A DNA stretch of 60,296 nt from Pontibacter aydingkolensis (GTDB lineage: Bacteria; Bacteroidota; Bacteroidia; Cytophagales; Hymenobacteraceae): assembly GCF_019443125.1 (NCBI RefSeq), contig NZ_JAHYXK010000019.1:1-60296 (forward strand), written 5' to 3'. Positions within the stretch are counted from its first letter, which is position 1. Each line of letters begins with the position of its first letter. Below the pieces are notes generated by a model that saw only the letters and a program-made list of their open reading frames with translations, ran no database searches and was not told the origin of the DNA. A program made the translations under genes and the position numbers. Positions 33,532-41,797 of the stretch are shown here, one piece after another.

Positions 33532-34563
33532 CTACTTTACCTCAAGCCACGGCACAAGATGCGAAGCAATCCTTTCTGATTCTATTAAAAAGCCGTCGTG
33601 GCCGTAGGAAGATCCGATTTCTACATAAGTGGCATTGGGAATATGCTGGCTGATAAAAACCTGCTCCTGAACCGGGCAAAGTATGTCGCTGCTGATGCCA
33701 ATGATAAGTGCACGTTGTTTTATACTTTGCAGCACCAGCGCCAGGTTGCCGCCGCGCCCTCTGCTCAGGTTATGACTATCCATGGCTTTGGTAAGTAGCC
33801 AGTAAGTATAAGCATTAAACCGGTTCACCAGCTTATCGCCCTGATAGCGGATGTAAGATTCTGCTCTGTAGTTATCTGTTTTCTCAGTATCAGGGTCCGA
33901 CTGGCGTTCTACCATTATTTCGTAGTTTCGGTAGGTAAGCATACCGATTGCACGCGCTGCTTTCAGCCCTGCACTTCCGGCTTTTTCAGATTTATCTAAC
34001 CAACTGCAGTCCGCTTCTATGGCAAGGCGCTGCGAAGTATGAATAGCTATACCCCAAGCACTCTCTGCCGCTGAGGTGGCCAATAGGAAAAGGTTTTCAA
34101 TTATCCCGTGTTCCATCACACACCACTCCAATGCCTGGTAACCACCCATACTTCCGCCTACAAGCAGATGAATATTTTCCAGCTTCAGGTGCTTTCGCAA
34201 AAGTATATGCGCATGTACCATATCGCGTATAGTTACCAGCGGAAAATTACTGAAGTATGGCTCCTGCGTAAGCGGGTTTATACTTAGCGGCCCCGAAGAG
34301 CCATAGCACGAACCCAGGATATTGGCACAAACAATAAAATACTTTTCAGGGTCAAGGGCCAACCCCGCGCCTACCAAACCGTTCCACCAGTCAGTGGCAT
34401 CAGCATTGGCGGTAAGTGCATGGCAAACCCATACTACATTATCTTTGCTGGCATTTAGTTTACCGTAAGCATGGTAGGCAATGGTAATTTCTGGCAGCGC
34501 CTCTCCGCTTTCCAGCCCAAATGCCTGCTTAGAGGTAAAATAGTTAATTCCTGTGCTTTTCAT
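33532..34563 (-). CDS. metX: Homoserine O-acetyltransferase (MetX)
   Basis: 343 residues from ATG 34563, alpha/beta-hydrolase fold. WVCHALTANADATDWWNGLVG is the N-terminal oxyanion region, LLVGGSMGGYQALEW carries the nucleophile serine, GISSDILCPVQEQ the catalytic aspartate and SSYGHDGFLIES the histidine. Activates homoserine for methionine synthesis; acetyl versus succinyl specificity cannot be told from the sequence with certainty. The first in-frame ATG at 34584 adds seven residues of no family support. Divergent from the OsmC gene and close to metZ. Confidence 0.93.
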   Translation of the reverse strand: MKSTGINYFTSKQAFGLESGEALPEITIAYHAYGKLNASKDNVVWVCHALTANADATDWWNGLVGAGLALDPEKYFIVCANILGSCYGSSGPLSINPLTQEPYFSNFPLVTIRDMVHAHILLRKHLKLENIHLLVGGSMGGYQALEWCVMEHGIIENLFLLATSAAESAWGIAIHTSQRLAIEADCSWLDKSEKAGSAGLKAARAIGMLTYRNYEIMVERQSDPDTEKTDNYRAESYIRYQGDKLVNRFNAYTYWLLTKAMDSHNLSRGRGGNLALVLQSIKQRALIIGISSDILCPVQEQVFISQHIPNATYVEIGSSYGHDGFLIESERIASHLVPWLEVK

Positions 34564-34615
34564 TTGTATGCAAAGAAAGCACATGTTTTATTTACATTCA
34601 CAACTAACAAACACA

Positions 34616-35041
34616 ATGGAAGCAATAGAACTAAAAAGAGTAAGCGGAGAATATGGTTTCGAGGCTACAGATGAACAGGGAAACATTGCCCGGTTAGACA
34701 ATAGCCTGAGCTCTGGCGGCAATAATTTTGGTGTGCGGCCCATGCAGTCGCTGCTGATAGCCATGGGTGCATGCAGTGGCATAGATGTGATCTCTATCCT
34801 TAAAAAACAGCGCCAGGACCTGCAAGGCTATAGTATGAAAATTGAAGGCGAAAGAGAGAAACAAGAAGACTTTTCGCTGTGGAAAACGGTGCACGTAACC
34901 TTTAACCTGACCGGGAACATTGATGCCGACAAAGCAAAAAGAGCCTGCCAGCTGTCTGTAGAAAAATATTGCTCTGTAGCAGAAACACTTCGCCGTGCCG
35001 GCTGCACTATTACCTGGGAAGCCAACGTTTCTGAAGTGTAA
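34616..35041 (+). CDS. OsmC family protein (YhfA-like)
   Basis: 141 residues from ATG 34616. Two conserved cysteines lie in AMGACSGIDVISILKKQRQD near 50 and in LSVEKYCSVAETLRRAG near 118, both in OsmC/Ohr arrangement. Members are thiol peroxidases or of unknown role; the YhfA type lacks a defined function. It sits between metX and metZ, 52 bp from metX on the other strand and 67 bp before metZ, so it may share the metZ transcript. Longer starts reach into the metX region and were rejected. Confidence 0.85.
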   Translation: MEAIELKRVSGEYGFEATDEQGNIARLDNSLSSGGNNFGVRPMQSLLIAMGACSGIDVISILKKQRQDLQGYSMKIEGEREKQEDFSLWKTVHVTFNLTGNIDADKAKRACQLSVEKYCSVAETLRRAGCTITWEANVSEV

Positions 35042-35108
35042 ACAACCTATAAACCGGACTCCAGATTAACAGGTAAACCAACTCCTTAACGCTCTAAAAA
35101 AGTATAAA

Positions 35109-36278
35109 ATGGCTTTTGATCCTATAACGCAGGCAATCCGTATCCAGACAGAACGCACCAACCAAATGGAGCACTCCACACCGCTGTTCCTTACAAGCAG
35201 CTTTTGTTTTGACGATGCTGAAGAAATGCGTGCCGCGTTTGCCGATGAGTCGGACGACAACATTTACAGCCGTTTTAGCAACCCGAGTGTGCAGGAGTTT
35301 GTAGATAAAATGTGTGCCCTGGAAAGTGCAGAGGCAGGCTTTGCCACGGCATCAGGTATGAGCGCAGTGTTTGCCAGCTTTATGGCTTTGCTGAAAGGCG
35401 GAGACCATTTGCTGGTATGCAACTCAATATTTGGCAGCACGCACACCGTAATTACAAAATACTTGCCCCGCTACGGCATAACCTATACTTATGTAAGCGC
35501 AGAAAAGCCGGAAGAGTGGGAAGCTGCTATCCAGCCAAATACCAAAATGCTTTACCTGGAAACGCCTACCAACCCGGGACTGGATATCATCGATCTGGAA
35601 TTTGCGTCGGGATTAGCGCAGAAGTATAACCTTATACTTAACGTAGACAATTGCTTTGCCACACCGGTTAACCAGAAGCCACTGGAGTTTGGCGCACACC
35701 TCTCTGTGCATTCGGCCACCAAGTGGATAGACGGTCAGGGAAGAGTGCTGGGCGGTGTGGTGGTAGGCAAAAAAGAGCTGATAAAAGAGATTTACCTTTT
35801 TAGCAGAAGCACAGGCCCTGCCCTGTCGCCGTTTAATGCGTGGGTGCTGAGCAAAAGCCTGGAAACGCTGGATGTGCGCATGGAGCGCCATGCCTCAAAC
35901 GCCCTTACCGTAGCAAAAGCACTGGAAGACCATCCGGCCATTACCTGGTTAAAGTACCCCTACCTGCCAAGCCACCCGCAGTACGAAATCGCTAAAAAGC
36001 AGATGAAGAATGGCGGCGGCATTGTTTGCTTCGAACTAAAGGGTGGGTTGGATGCCGGACGCGCTTTTCTGAACAGCCTGCAGATGCTGTCGCTAACGGC
36101 AAACCTGGGAGACACCAGAAGTATAGCCTCGCACCCGGCCAGTACCACCCACGCCAAACTAACTGAAGAAGAAAGGCAAGCTGTAAACATTACCCCTGGC
36201 CTCATCCGGATCTCTGTCGGGTTGGAACATGTAAAGGATGTCCTTAATGATATTGTACAGGCGTTGAACAAGTTATAG
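35109..36278 (+). CDS. metZ: O-succinyl/acetylhomoserine sulfhydrylase (Cys/Met metabolism PLP enzyme)
   Basis: 389 residues. YSRFSNPSVQEFVDKMCALESAE near 55 and TASGMSAVFASFMALL near 80 bind PLP, TPTNPGLDIIDL and VDNCFATPVNQKPLE follow, and the PLP lysine is in SVHSATKWIDGQGRVLGG near 205. It forms homocysteine directly from activated homoserine and sulphide. MetZ is preferred over a gamma-lyase because metX is adjacent. Start at ATG 35109, just after AAAAAAGTATAAA. Confidence 0.9.
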   Translation: MAFDPITQAIRIQTERTNQMEHSTPLFLTSSFCFDDAEEMRAAFADESDDNIYSRFSNPSVQEFVDKMCALESAEAGFATASGMSAVFASFMALLKGGDHLLVCNSIFGSTHTVITKYLPRYGITYTYVSAEKPEEWEAAIQPNTKMLYLETPTNPGLDIIDLEFASGLAQKYNLILNVDNCFATPVNQKPLEFGAHLSVHSATKWIDGQGRVLGGVVVGKKELIKEIYLFSRSTGPALSPFNAWVLSKSLETLDVRMERHASNALTVAKALEDHPAITWLKYPYLPSHPQYEIAKKQMKNGGGIVCFELKGGLDAGRAFLNSLQMLSLTANLGDTRSIASHPASTTHAKLTEEERQAVNITPGLIRISVGLEHVKDVLNDIVQALNKL

Positions 36279-36341
36279 TATAACCTAAAACTGGCTTTAC
36301 AATAGCAAAAACGCACTAAAAAATAAAAAGCAGAAAAAAGC

Positions 36342-36373
36342 TTGACCTTTATGAAATTACTGCCGTAGATTTG
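36342..36373 (+). promoter_or_regulatory. Promoter of the SAM riboswitch operon
   Basis: TTG at 36342-36344 and TAGATTTG at 36366-36373, spacer 21 bp, fit the Bacteroidota consensus exactly. The riboswitch starts 13 bp later. Confidence 0.75.
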
Positions 36374-36385
36374 TATCAATAATTT

Positions 36386-36488
36386 CTTATCCAGAAAGGT
36401 GGAGGGACAGGCCCTATGATACCTTGGCAACCTATCAATTTGATAAAGGTGCTAACTCCTGCTCTGCAGCAATGCGGGGAAAGATAAG
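36386..36488 (+). ncRNA. SAM-I (S-box) riboswitch aptamer
   Basis: P1 is CTTATC (36386-36391) with GATAAG (36483-36488). The conserved core reads AGAAAGGTGGAGGGACAGG, CCTATGATACC, TTGGCAACC and, after the P3 arm, AAAGGTGCTAACTCCTGC, which is the S-box consensus in order. It binds S-adenosylmethionine and, when bound, stops transcription of methionine genes. A terminator (36523-36553) follows. Confidence 0.92.
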
Positions 36489-36522
36489 CAAGACTGAGCA
36501 ATTACTTTACGTAACATATTCT

Positions 36523-36553
36523 AGCTCTTCTGACTTATCGGAAGAGCTTTTTT
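36523..36553 (+). terminator. Riboswitch-controlled terminator with antiterminator
   Basis: AGCTCTTC (36523-36530) pairs with GAAGAGCT (36541-36548), then T's to 36553. The loop contains CTTATC (36534-36539), identical to the 5' strand of P1, so GATAAG (36483-36488) can pair with it when SAM is absent and open the terminator. Confidence 0.85.
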
Positions 36554-36622
36554 ATGCGCTTCCGGTAAAAACTCTGGATAAGTGGTTTCGTGTATTTTTT
36601 AACCATTAATATCCAGCGTAAA

Positions 36623-36850
36623 ATGAAAGAAGCAACCAGCATTCTCCACAGCATTCCGGTAGACCCGCAGACAGGCGCCATTGCCGTGCCTATTTTCCAG
36701 ACCTCCACCTTTGTGCAGGAGGCACCAGGCGTTAACAAAGGATTTGATTATACCCGCTCCAACAATCCCACCCAAAAAATTCTGGAAGACCTGCAAATAG
36801 GCATCACAGCAGTACTGCAGCGCACCCAAAAACAAAAAGTATCCGCCTAA
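36623..36850 (+). pseudogene. Truncated cystathionine gamma-synthase/methionine gamma-lyase-like gene
   Basis: 75 residues. The first 59 (ending near TRSNNPTQKILEDLQ) are a good match to the N-terminus of Cys/Met-metabolism PLP enzymes, including PIFQTSTFVQEAPGVNKGF and DYTRSNNPT. The rest (GITAVLQRTQKQKVSA) does not continue the fold, and about 300 residues with the PLP lysine are missing. It lies directly behind the SAM riboswitch, 17 bp before hom. Best read as an in-frame deletion remnant that still carries the leader and coupling to hom; a functional short peptide is unlikely. Confidence 0.75.
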
Positions 36851-36867
36851 TTTTAGAAAGTATACAG

Positions 36868-38127
36868 ATGAAAAGAAAAGAACTGAACATAGGTTTATTT
36901 GGCTTCGGCTGCGTAGGGTATGGTTTGTTTGAGGTGCTGCACAAAACGCCTGGTCTGAAAACCACGATAAAAAAAATATGTGTAAAGCAGGCAGGCAAAG
37001 CCAGACCTATACCCGCTGAAAACTTTACCTTAAACAAATACGACATTCTGGATGACCCAAGTATAAATGTGGTGGTAGAACTGATTGACGATGCAGATGC
37101 TGCTTTTGAGATTGTGTCTGAAGCGCTGAAGAAAGGAAAGGCTGTGGTATCTGCTAACAAAAAGATGATCGCGGAGCACTTTAATGAGCTACTTGAGTTA
37201 CAGCGTTTATACAATGCTCCCCTGCTTTACGAAGCAGCCTGTTGTGCCAGTATCCCCATTATACGCAACCTGGAAGAGTATTACGACACCGACTTGCTGA
37301 CATCTGTCGAAGGAATTGTAAATGGTTCCTGCAATTACATACTCTCCAGGATCTTCTCAGATAACCTAGACTATACTATTGCCCTGGCAGAAGCCCAGGC
37401 GCAGGGCTACGCCGAAAGCGATCCAAGCCTGGATACAGGCGGCTCAGACGCAAAGTATAAACTATTGCTGTTGATCGCACACGCTTTCGGACTAGTGCTT
37501 AACCCAGAGGATATATTTACCCTTGGCATAGACAGGATTGGGAATACGGAACTACAGTATGCCCGTGAAAAAGGATACAAGATAAAACTGGTAGCACAGG
37601 CTATCAAGAATGCAGACAATTCCATCAGCTTTTTTGTGATTCCAAAGTTTGTGAGTCCGGACTCAAGGCTTTACGCTGTTGATGATGCTTTTAATGGCGT
37701 TATTACCCACACCAGCTTTGCCGAAACGCAATTCTTTGTTGGCAAAGGCGCAGGTGCCTACCCAACGGCTTCTGCGGTACTCTCAGACTTATCAGCGCTT
37801 ACCTATGACTATCGATATGAATATAAAAAACTGCACCAAGTAGATGCTGTTGCTTCCAATGAGGACAGGTTGTTAAGTATACTTCTCACAGGCAGTCATG
37901 ACCTGTCGTTATACTTCGACCTGTTTAAAAGTATAGAAGAAACCTGTACCAGAAGGGATGGCAGCTATGTAATAGGCACCCTTACGTTGAGCAGCCTGAA
38001 ACTGCTTATCAAAGAGCCTACTGTATCTGTAGTGCTGCGAAATATAGAAGTGGAAGATAAAGCGGAAGCTACCGCGGTATTTGCAGGAGTTGAGTTGCTT
38101 GATACTGTGTTAGGACAGGAAATATAA
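36868..38127 (+). CDS. hom: Homoserine dehydrogenase
   Basis: 419 residues. NIGLFGFGCVGYGLFEVL is the NAD(P)-binding start; VVSANKKMIAEHFNEL near 92, EAACCASIPIIRNLEEY near 120, GIVNGSCNYILSRI near 143 and AQAQGYAESDPSLDTGGSDAKYKLLLL near 178-204 are the active-site motifs, the last with catalytic Asp and Lys. The C-terminal third lacks a clear ACT repeat but retains about 70 extra residues. Makes homoserine for methionine and threonine. Controlled by the SAM-I riboswitch upstream, which fits its place on the methionine route. Confidence 0.93.
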   Translation: MKRKELNIGLFGFGCVGYGLFEVLHKTPGLKTTIKKICVKQAGKARPIPAENFTLNKYDILDDPSINVVVELIDDADAAFEIVSEALKKGKAVVSANKKMIAEHFNELLELQRLYNAPLLYEAACCASIPIIRNLEEYYDTDLLTSVEGIVNGSCNYILSRIFSDNLDYTIALAEAQAQGYAESDPSLDTGGSDAKYKLLLLIAHAFGLVLNPEDIFTLGIDRIGNTELQYAREKGYKIKLVAQAIKNADNSISFFVIPKFVSPDSRLYAVDDAFNGVITHTSFAETQFFVGKGAGAYPTASAVLSDLSALTYDYRYEYKKLHQVDAVASNEDRLLSILLTGSHDLSLYFDLFKSIEETCTRRDGSYVIGTLTLSSLKLLIKEPTVSVVLRNIEVEDKAEATAVFAGVELLDTVLGQEI

Positions 38128-38326
38128 ATTACTTAAAGCTCTGCATGCCATAAATATTTAGTGCCCTCGCTCGCGGGACGTGAGCGAGGGCAAAATAAGA
38201 GAATGAAACAACCCCTCCCTTGGGACAATTCCGCCAAAAAAGATACTTTAGATAGGGCACGGGCTGCAAGCCCGCGCCAGCGAAGGAGGGCTAATTTGAG
38301 ACTCAGCCCAAGCTCAGGATATAGGT
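38128..38326. other. Intergenic region with hairpins
   Basis: A perfect hairpin with arms GCCCTCGCTC (38163-38172) / GAGCGAGGGC (38182-38191) has no T-tract on either strand. A second palindrome CGGGCTGCAAGCCCG lies near 38260-38275, and AACCCCTCCC near 38211 resembles a string near 13018. No gene is seen. Confidence 0.55.
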
Positions 38327-39382
38327 TTACCGCGCATTAACAGATACCGACTTCTCCTCATCTTTTCGGGCCATTTGCTGCGAGATGATACTGGCTGCCA
38401 GCAATTGCAGGGCGTGGTAAATCATGATGGGGAGAAGTATAATGCCTACTACGTTCGCGTCCGGGAAAAGCACCTTGGACATAACCGTACCATGTACCAG
38501 CGATTTTTTGGAGCCGCAGAAGATAGCAGTTACACTGTCGTCGCGGTTAAAGCCCAGCAGCTTGCTTAAAAAGTATATAAGCCCGTACACCAAAAAGAAA
38601 AGCGCCAGCATAGTAACGCCAAGTATAAGCAGAGTACTTATACTATAGCCACTAAACATATCGCGGGCAAACGACTCGCAGAAAGAAGTATAAACGATTA
38701 ACAGAATAATTACCTGGTCAAAAAGGCGCATTTTGCTTTTGTTGTTTTCGGCAAAGTTGCCCCAGAAGCGGTGCAGTACAACGCCAAGTATAACCGGCAA
38801 CAGCACTTGCAGCACCAGTTTGCCCATAATGCTCCAGATATCGAAGCTTTCGGTGCTGGCCTGCAAAAACAAACCCATCCAGAGCGGGGTGATAAAGATG
38901 CCGATAAGACTCGAGATGCTGGCGTTAAAGATAGCTGCCGGAATGTTGCCCCCTGCAATAGACACCATCACTACCGACGAGGAGACTGTTGATGGAAGAG
39001 CCGCCAAATAAAAAGTGCCCAGCCAGAGCAGTTCATTTCTGCTGCCCTCAAATAAAGTATGGAATGGCAGCACTAGTAACGGGAAAAGTATAAAGGTGCA
39101 GAGTTGCACTACTATGTGCAAGCGCCAGCTGCTCAGCCCAATTCTTAGCTTTTCTGGACTCAGGCGTAAACCATAAAAAAAGAAGATAACCGACACACCA
39201 TAAGCAGCCAAATCTCCCAGCGACACCGGCTCCCGATCCACACCCAGTTGTGGCCACAGGTACGCCAGCACAATTACAAGGATCAGCGCCAGCAAAAACC
39301 AGTCTAAGCCAAAGCGCGAAGCTTTTGCACCTGGTCTTGGCATCAGGGCAATTCCTTTAGGTGTATCCTGGGGCTTAGTCAC
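38327..39382 (-). CDS. Bile acid:sodium symporter family protein (YfeH-like)
   Basis: 351 residues with about nine or ten hydrophobic helices, SBF-like (PF13593) type. FLLALILVIVLAYLWPQLG is the first, FFYGLRLSPEKLRIGL a family hallmark, and AALPSTVSSSVVMVSIAGGN the sodium-site region with its Pro-Ser stretch. A later loop reads GSKKSLVHGTVMSKVLF. The substrate is unknown; bile acid is only the family name. The polar N-terminus (MTKPQDTPKGIAL) and charged tail (MARKDEEKS) face the cytoplasm. Single-gene unit, with many AAGTATA motifs inside the coding sequence. Confidence 0.88.
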   Translation of the reverse strand: MTKPQDTPKGIALMPRPGAKASRFGLDWFLLALILVIVLAYLWPQLGVDREPVSLGDLAAYGVSVIFFFYGLRLSPEKLRIGLSSWRLHIVVQLCTFILFPLLVLPFHTLFEGSRNELLWLGTFYLAALPSTVSSSVVMVSIAGGNIPAAIFNASISSLIGIFITPLWMGLFLQASTESFDIWSIMGKLVLQVLLPVILGVVLHRFWGNFAENNKSKMRLFDQVIILLIVYTSFCESFARDMFSGYSISTLLILGVTMLALFFLVYGLIYFLSKLLGFNRDDSVTAIFCGSKKSLVHGTVMSKVLFPDANVVGIILLPIMIYHALQLLAASIISQQMARKDEEKSVSVNAR

Positions 39383-39461
39383 AGACGATAAGTATAGCTG
39401 AAAGTATAAAGCAGCGGCTCCAGAATATACTTCAGGGTCGCTGCAAATGCATTTTTATACT

Positions 39462-41444
39462 TTAGAAGTCCAGTAAATCAATTGTTTCCAGTTCAAATTC
39501 GGTGGTGTCTTCCTCAGCTGCATCCGGGGCGGTAACGATCAGGTCGCGGGCACGCCCGTACAGTTTCACGTTCGGGTAAAGGTTTTCAAATTCTTCCTGT
39601 GTTATTAACCCTCTGCGCCGCATAATGCCGCCAATCAACCTATAATAGTAGCCTTTGTGGCTGCGCAGGTTGCCGTAACTGTCAAAAGAAGACCGGTAAC
39701 GTTTTGGGCTAGGTATTATACTGGTCAGGAAGATGGCTTCATTCAGGTTAAGCTCTGATGGTTCTTTACCAAAGTAAAACCTGGAGGCATCTTTGGCACC
39801 ATAAACATCCGGCCCCCACTCAATAATGTTAAGGTATACTTCAAACATACGGTTTTTCGACACCAGGTCCAGGTTCTCGATCATCCATACAATGATTGCC
39901 TCCTCCACTTTACGGGCCACTGTTTTTTTACGCGACAGAAACACGTTCTTTACCAGCTGCATTGAAATGGTGCTACCGCCACGGGCAAACTCCCCTTCTT
40001 CCAGGTTTTTGATAATCGCCTGCCTGAATGCTTCTTCATGGAACCCTTTATGGCTATAATAACCAGCATCCTCAGCTGTAAGTATAGCATTGCGCAGGTG
40101 CCGTGATATCTGGTTGATAGGTGCATAAAATGCGTTAGAAGGGCCAACAGTAAATGTACGCACAGGCTTGCCATACTCATAAACAGTGTGTACAAACGAA
40201 CCGTTTATCTTCTGTAAGTTGGTGTTACCCCACTGTTGTATTTTAAAGTCTTTTGAAGCGTCCAGGTCTGAGTTAAAAACAAGATAATCCAGGCTATCCA
40301 TGTTCACGTGGAACTTCATTTTATACTTTAGCTCACCAGATGCCTTTATACCGTCCAGGTTTTCGAAAAGGCCGGCTGGCAGTGAACCGAAGAAATCATT
40401 GGCAGGCATCCACTCTGTTTTTACTCCAAGGTCATAAATCTTAGACGGTTTATTCTGGTAAGCGGCATATATATTGGCCTTAGCACTGTTTACGCGTACT
40501 TCTGTGGCACTATCTACCTCAAACAGATTTTGCCCCAGCGTAACTACATAATCAATCGCGCTTTCCTTTACTAGTATATCCTCGTCGTTAAGCTTGGCAT
40601 GGTTAAGTATAAGGTTATTTACCATGGCCCGGCCTCTTACTGTCAGCTTTTCATTCCTGTACCGCTTATTGGTCAGGCTCAGGTGCAGGGTGTCGAAGGC
40701 TACCTCGCCTTCAAATTTCTTTTTCACGTAAGGCAGGCGAATACCTTTTTCATCAAAGGCATACAGGCTGGCATTAATGTTATAATCTCCGGGATCTATG
40801 GTGCCGCGAACACGCAAATTGTTCTGGATAGAATCGGCCAGAATTGACACCTGCGATTCTACATACCCATCGTCAATACGTAGAAACGGCATCCGTACAT
40901 CTATCATCCGGTTAGGAGACTTATAAGAAGCATTCAGGTTTTTAAAGTCTACCTGGTCGGGCACGTTATCGAAAGCGGTCTCAATTACCCTGTTTAGCAA
41001 GGTGCCATAGTTGCGACCTTTGGTAGTATCTACAGGCTGGGCAGTCTCACTTTTTTTAAACAGGAAATCAAAGTTGTTTACATCCCCGTTTTTGCGGGCG
41101 GTCAGGTAGCCGTCGCTTACCTCCAGGCGCTTAAACACAATGCGGCCTTTAAAAATAGAACGGAAACTAACGGTTGCATATACGCTGTCGGTGGTAAAAA
41201 GCGTATCTAGGCCGTGGGGTACAAACGAGATGTCGTTTAAAACAACTGAATTCCAGTCTACAAACTCGGCGTTGCCTATATTCAGGTCTGCAGGATACTT
41301 GTTTTCTACTTTGGTGATAACACGCTCAATGGTATATTGTAAAACTCTGCTCCGGAAGATAAACAGCACTACAATTACCACCAGTAAAAAGGCCAGCAGG
41401 CTGCCACCCCAAATGAGTATTTTATTTTTCAATCGTCGGTCCAA
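39462..41444 (-). CDS. AsmA-like periplasmic domain fused to GT51 peptidoglycan transglycosylase
   Basis: 660 residues. One membrane anchor near 8-31 (ILIWGGSLLAFLLVVIVVLFIF), then about 370 residues of repeated beta-strands (DLNIGNAEFVDWNSVVLNDISF, LRVRGTIDPGDYNINASLYAF) like AsmA/intermembrane-transport domains. The GT51 domain follows (about 420-610): NAILTAEDAGYYSHKGF carries the catalytic glutamate, then GGSTISMQLVKNVFLSRKKT and LNIIEWGPDVYGAKDAS. It polymerises glycan strands from lipid II without a transpeptidase domain (MtgA-like). The acidic C-terminal tail is unusual. Fusion of the two domains is described in Bacteroidota as transglycosylase domain-containing proteins. Confidence 0.88.
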   Translation of the reverse strand: MDRRLKNKILIWGGSLLAFLLVVIVVLFIFRSRVLQYTIERVITKVENKYPADLNIGNAEFVDWNSVVLNDISFVPHGLDTLFTTDSVYATVSFRSIFKGRIVFKRLEVSDGYLTARKNGDVNNFDFLFKKSETAQPVDTTKGRNYGTLLNRVIETAFDNVPDQVDFKNLNASYKSPNRMIDVRMPFLRIDDGYVESQVSILADSIQNNLRVRGTIDPGDYNINASLYAFDEKGIRLPYVKKKFEGEVAFDTLHLSLTNKRYRNEKLTVRGRAMVNNLILNHAKLNDEDILVKESAIDYVVTLGQNLFEVDSATEVRVNSAKANIYAAYQNKPSKIYDLGVKTEWMPANDFFGSLPAGLFENLDGIKASGELKYKMKFHVNMDSLDYLVFNSDLDASKDFKIQQWGNTNLQKINGSFVHTVYEYGKPVRTFTVGPSNAFYAPINQISRHLRNAILTAEDAGYYSHKGFHEEAFRQAIIKNLEEGEFARGGSTISMQLVKNVFLSRKKTVARKVEEAIIVWMIENLDLVSKNRMFEVYLNIIEWGPDVYGAKDASRFYFGKEPSELNLNEAIFLTSIIPSPKRYRSSFDSYGNLRSHKGYYYRLIGGIMRRRGLITQEEFENLYPNVKLYGRARDLIVTAPDAAEEDTTEFELETIDLLDF

Positions 41445-41746
41445 AATATTCAGGTGCGAATTAACTAATAAGATTTGTATCTAAAAAAATGAGTGGGCAA
41501 TAATAATTACTTCATAAACACTTATACGTAACTATATATTGCACTTGTTATTTTAAAGCATCATACGGCAGTTTACAGGTTAAGATTATATTACCCGGGG
41601 TTAAAGCGCAATCATTGTGCCAGCAAACAATATTCCCAGCAACTACACATATCAAACACACAGTATATCAACAAGTTATACTTACAAATACGTACAACAC
41701 CAGACTTTAACAAAAGTAATCCTACTAAAACTACGCTGCTGCATTA
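41445..41746. other. 302-bp AT-rich divergent intergenic region
   Basis: No gene or RNA was recognised. It contains an ATATATTGC string and one TATACTT, but only the promoter at its right end could be assigned. Confidence 0.5.
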
Positions 41747-41778
41747 TTGGCTTACTTTAGCAAACCTGTTTATCTTTG
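41747..41778 (+). promoter_or_regulatory. Promoter of purB
   Basis: TTG at 41747-41749 and TATCTTTG at 41771-41778 with a 21-bp spacer; the ATG follows 19 bp after the -7 box, giving a very short leader. No PurR-like operator could be identified. Confidence 0.7.
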
Positions 41779-41797
41779 CCTGATAACCTACGCTATC

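Noticed and set aside
38163..38191. Perfect GC-rich hairpin after hom as a terminator
   Set aside because: It has no T-tract on either strand (AAAATAAG on one side, AAATATTT on the other). It is noted only as a hairpin.
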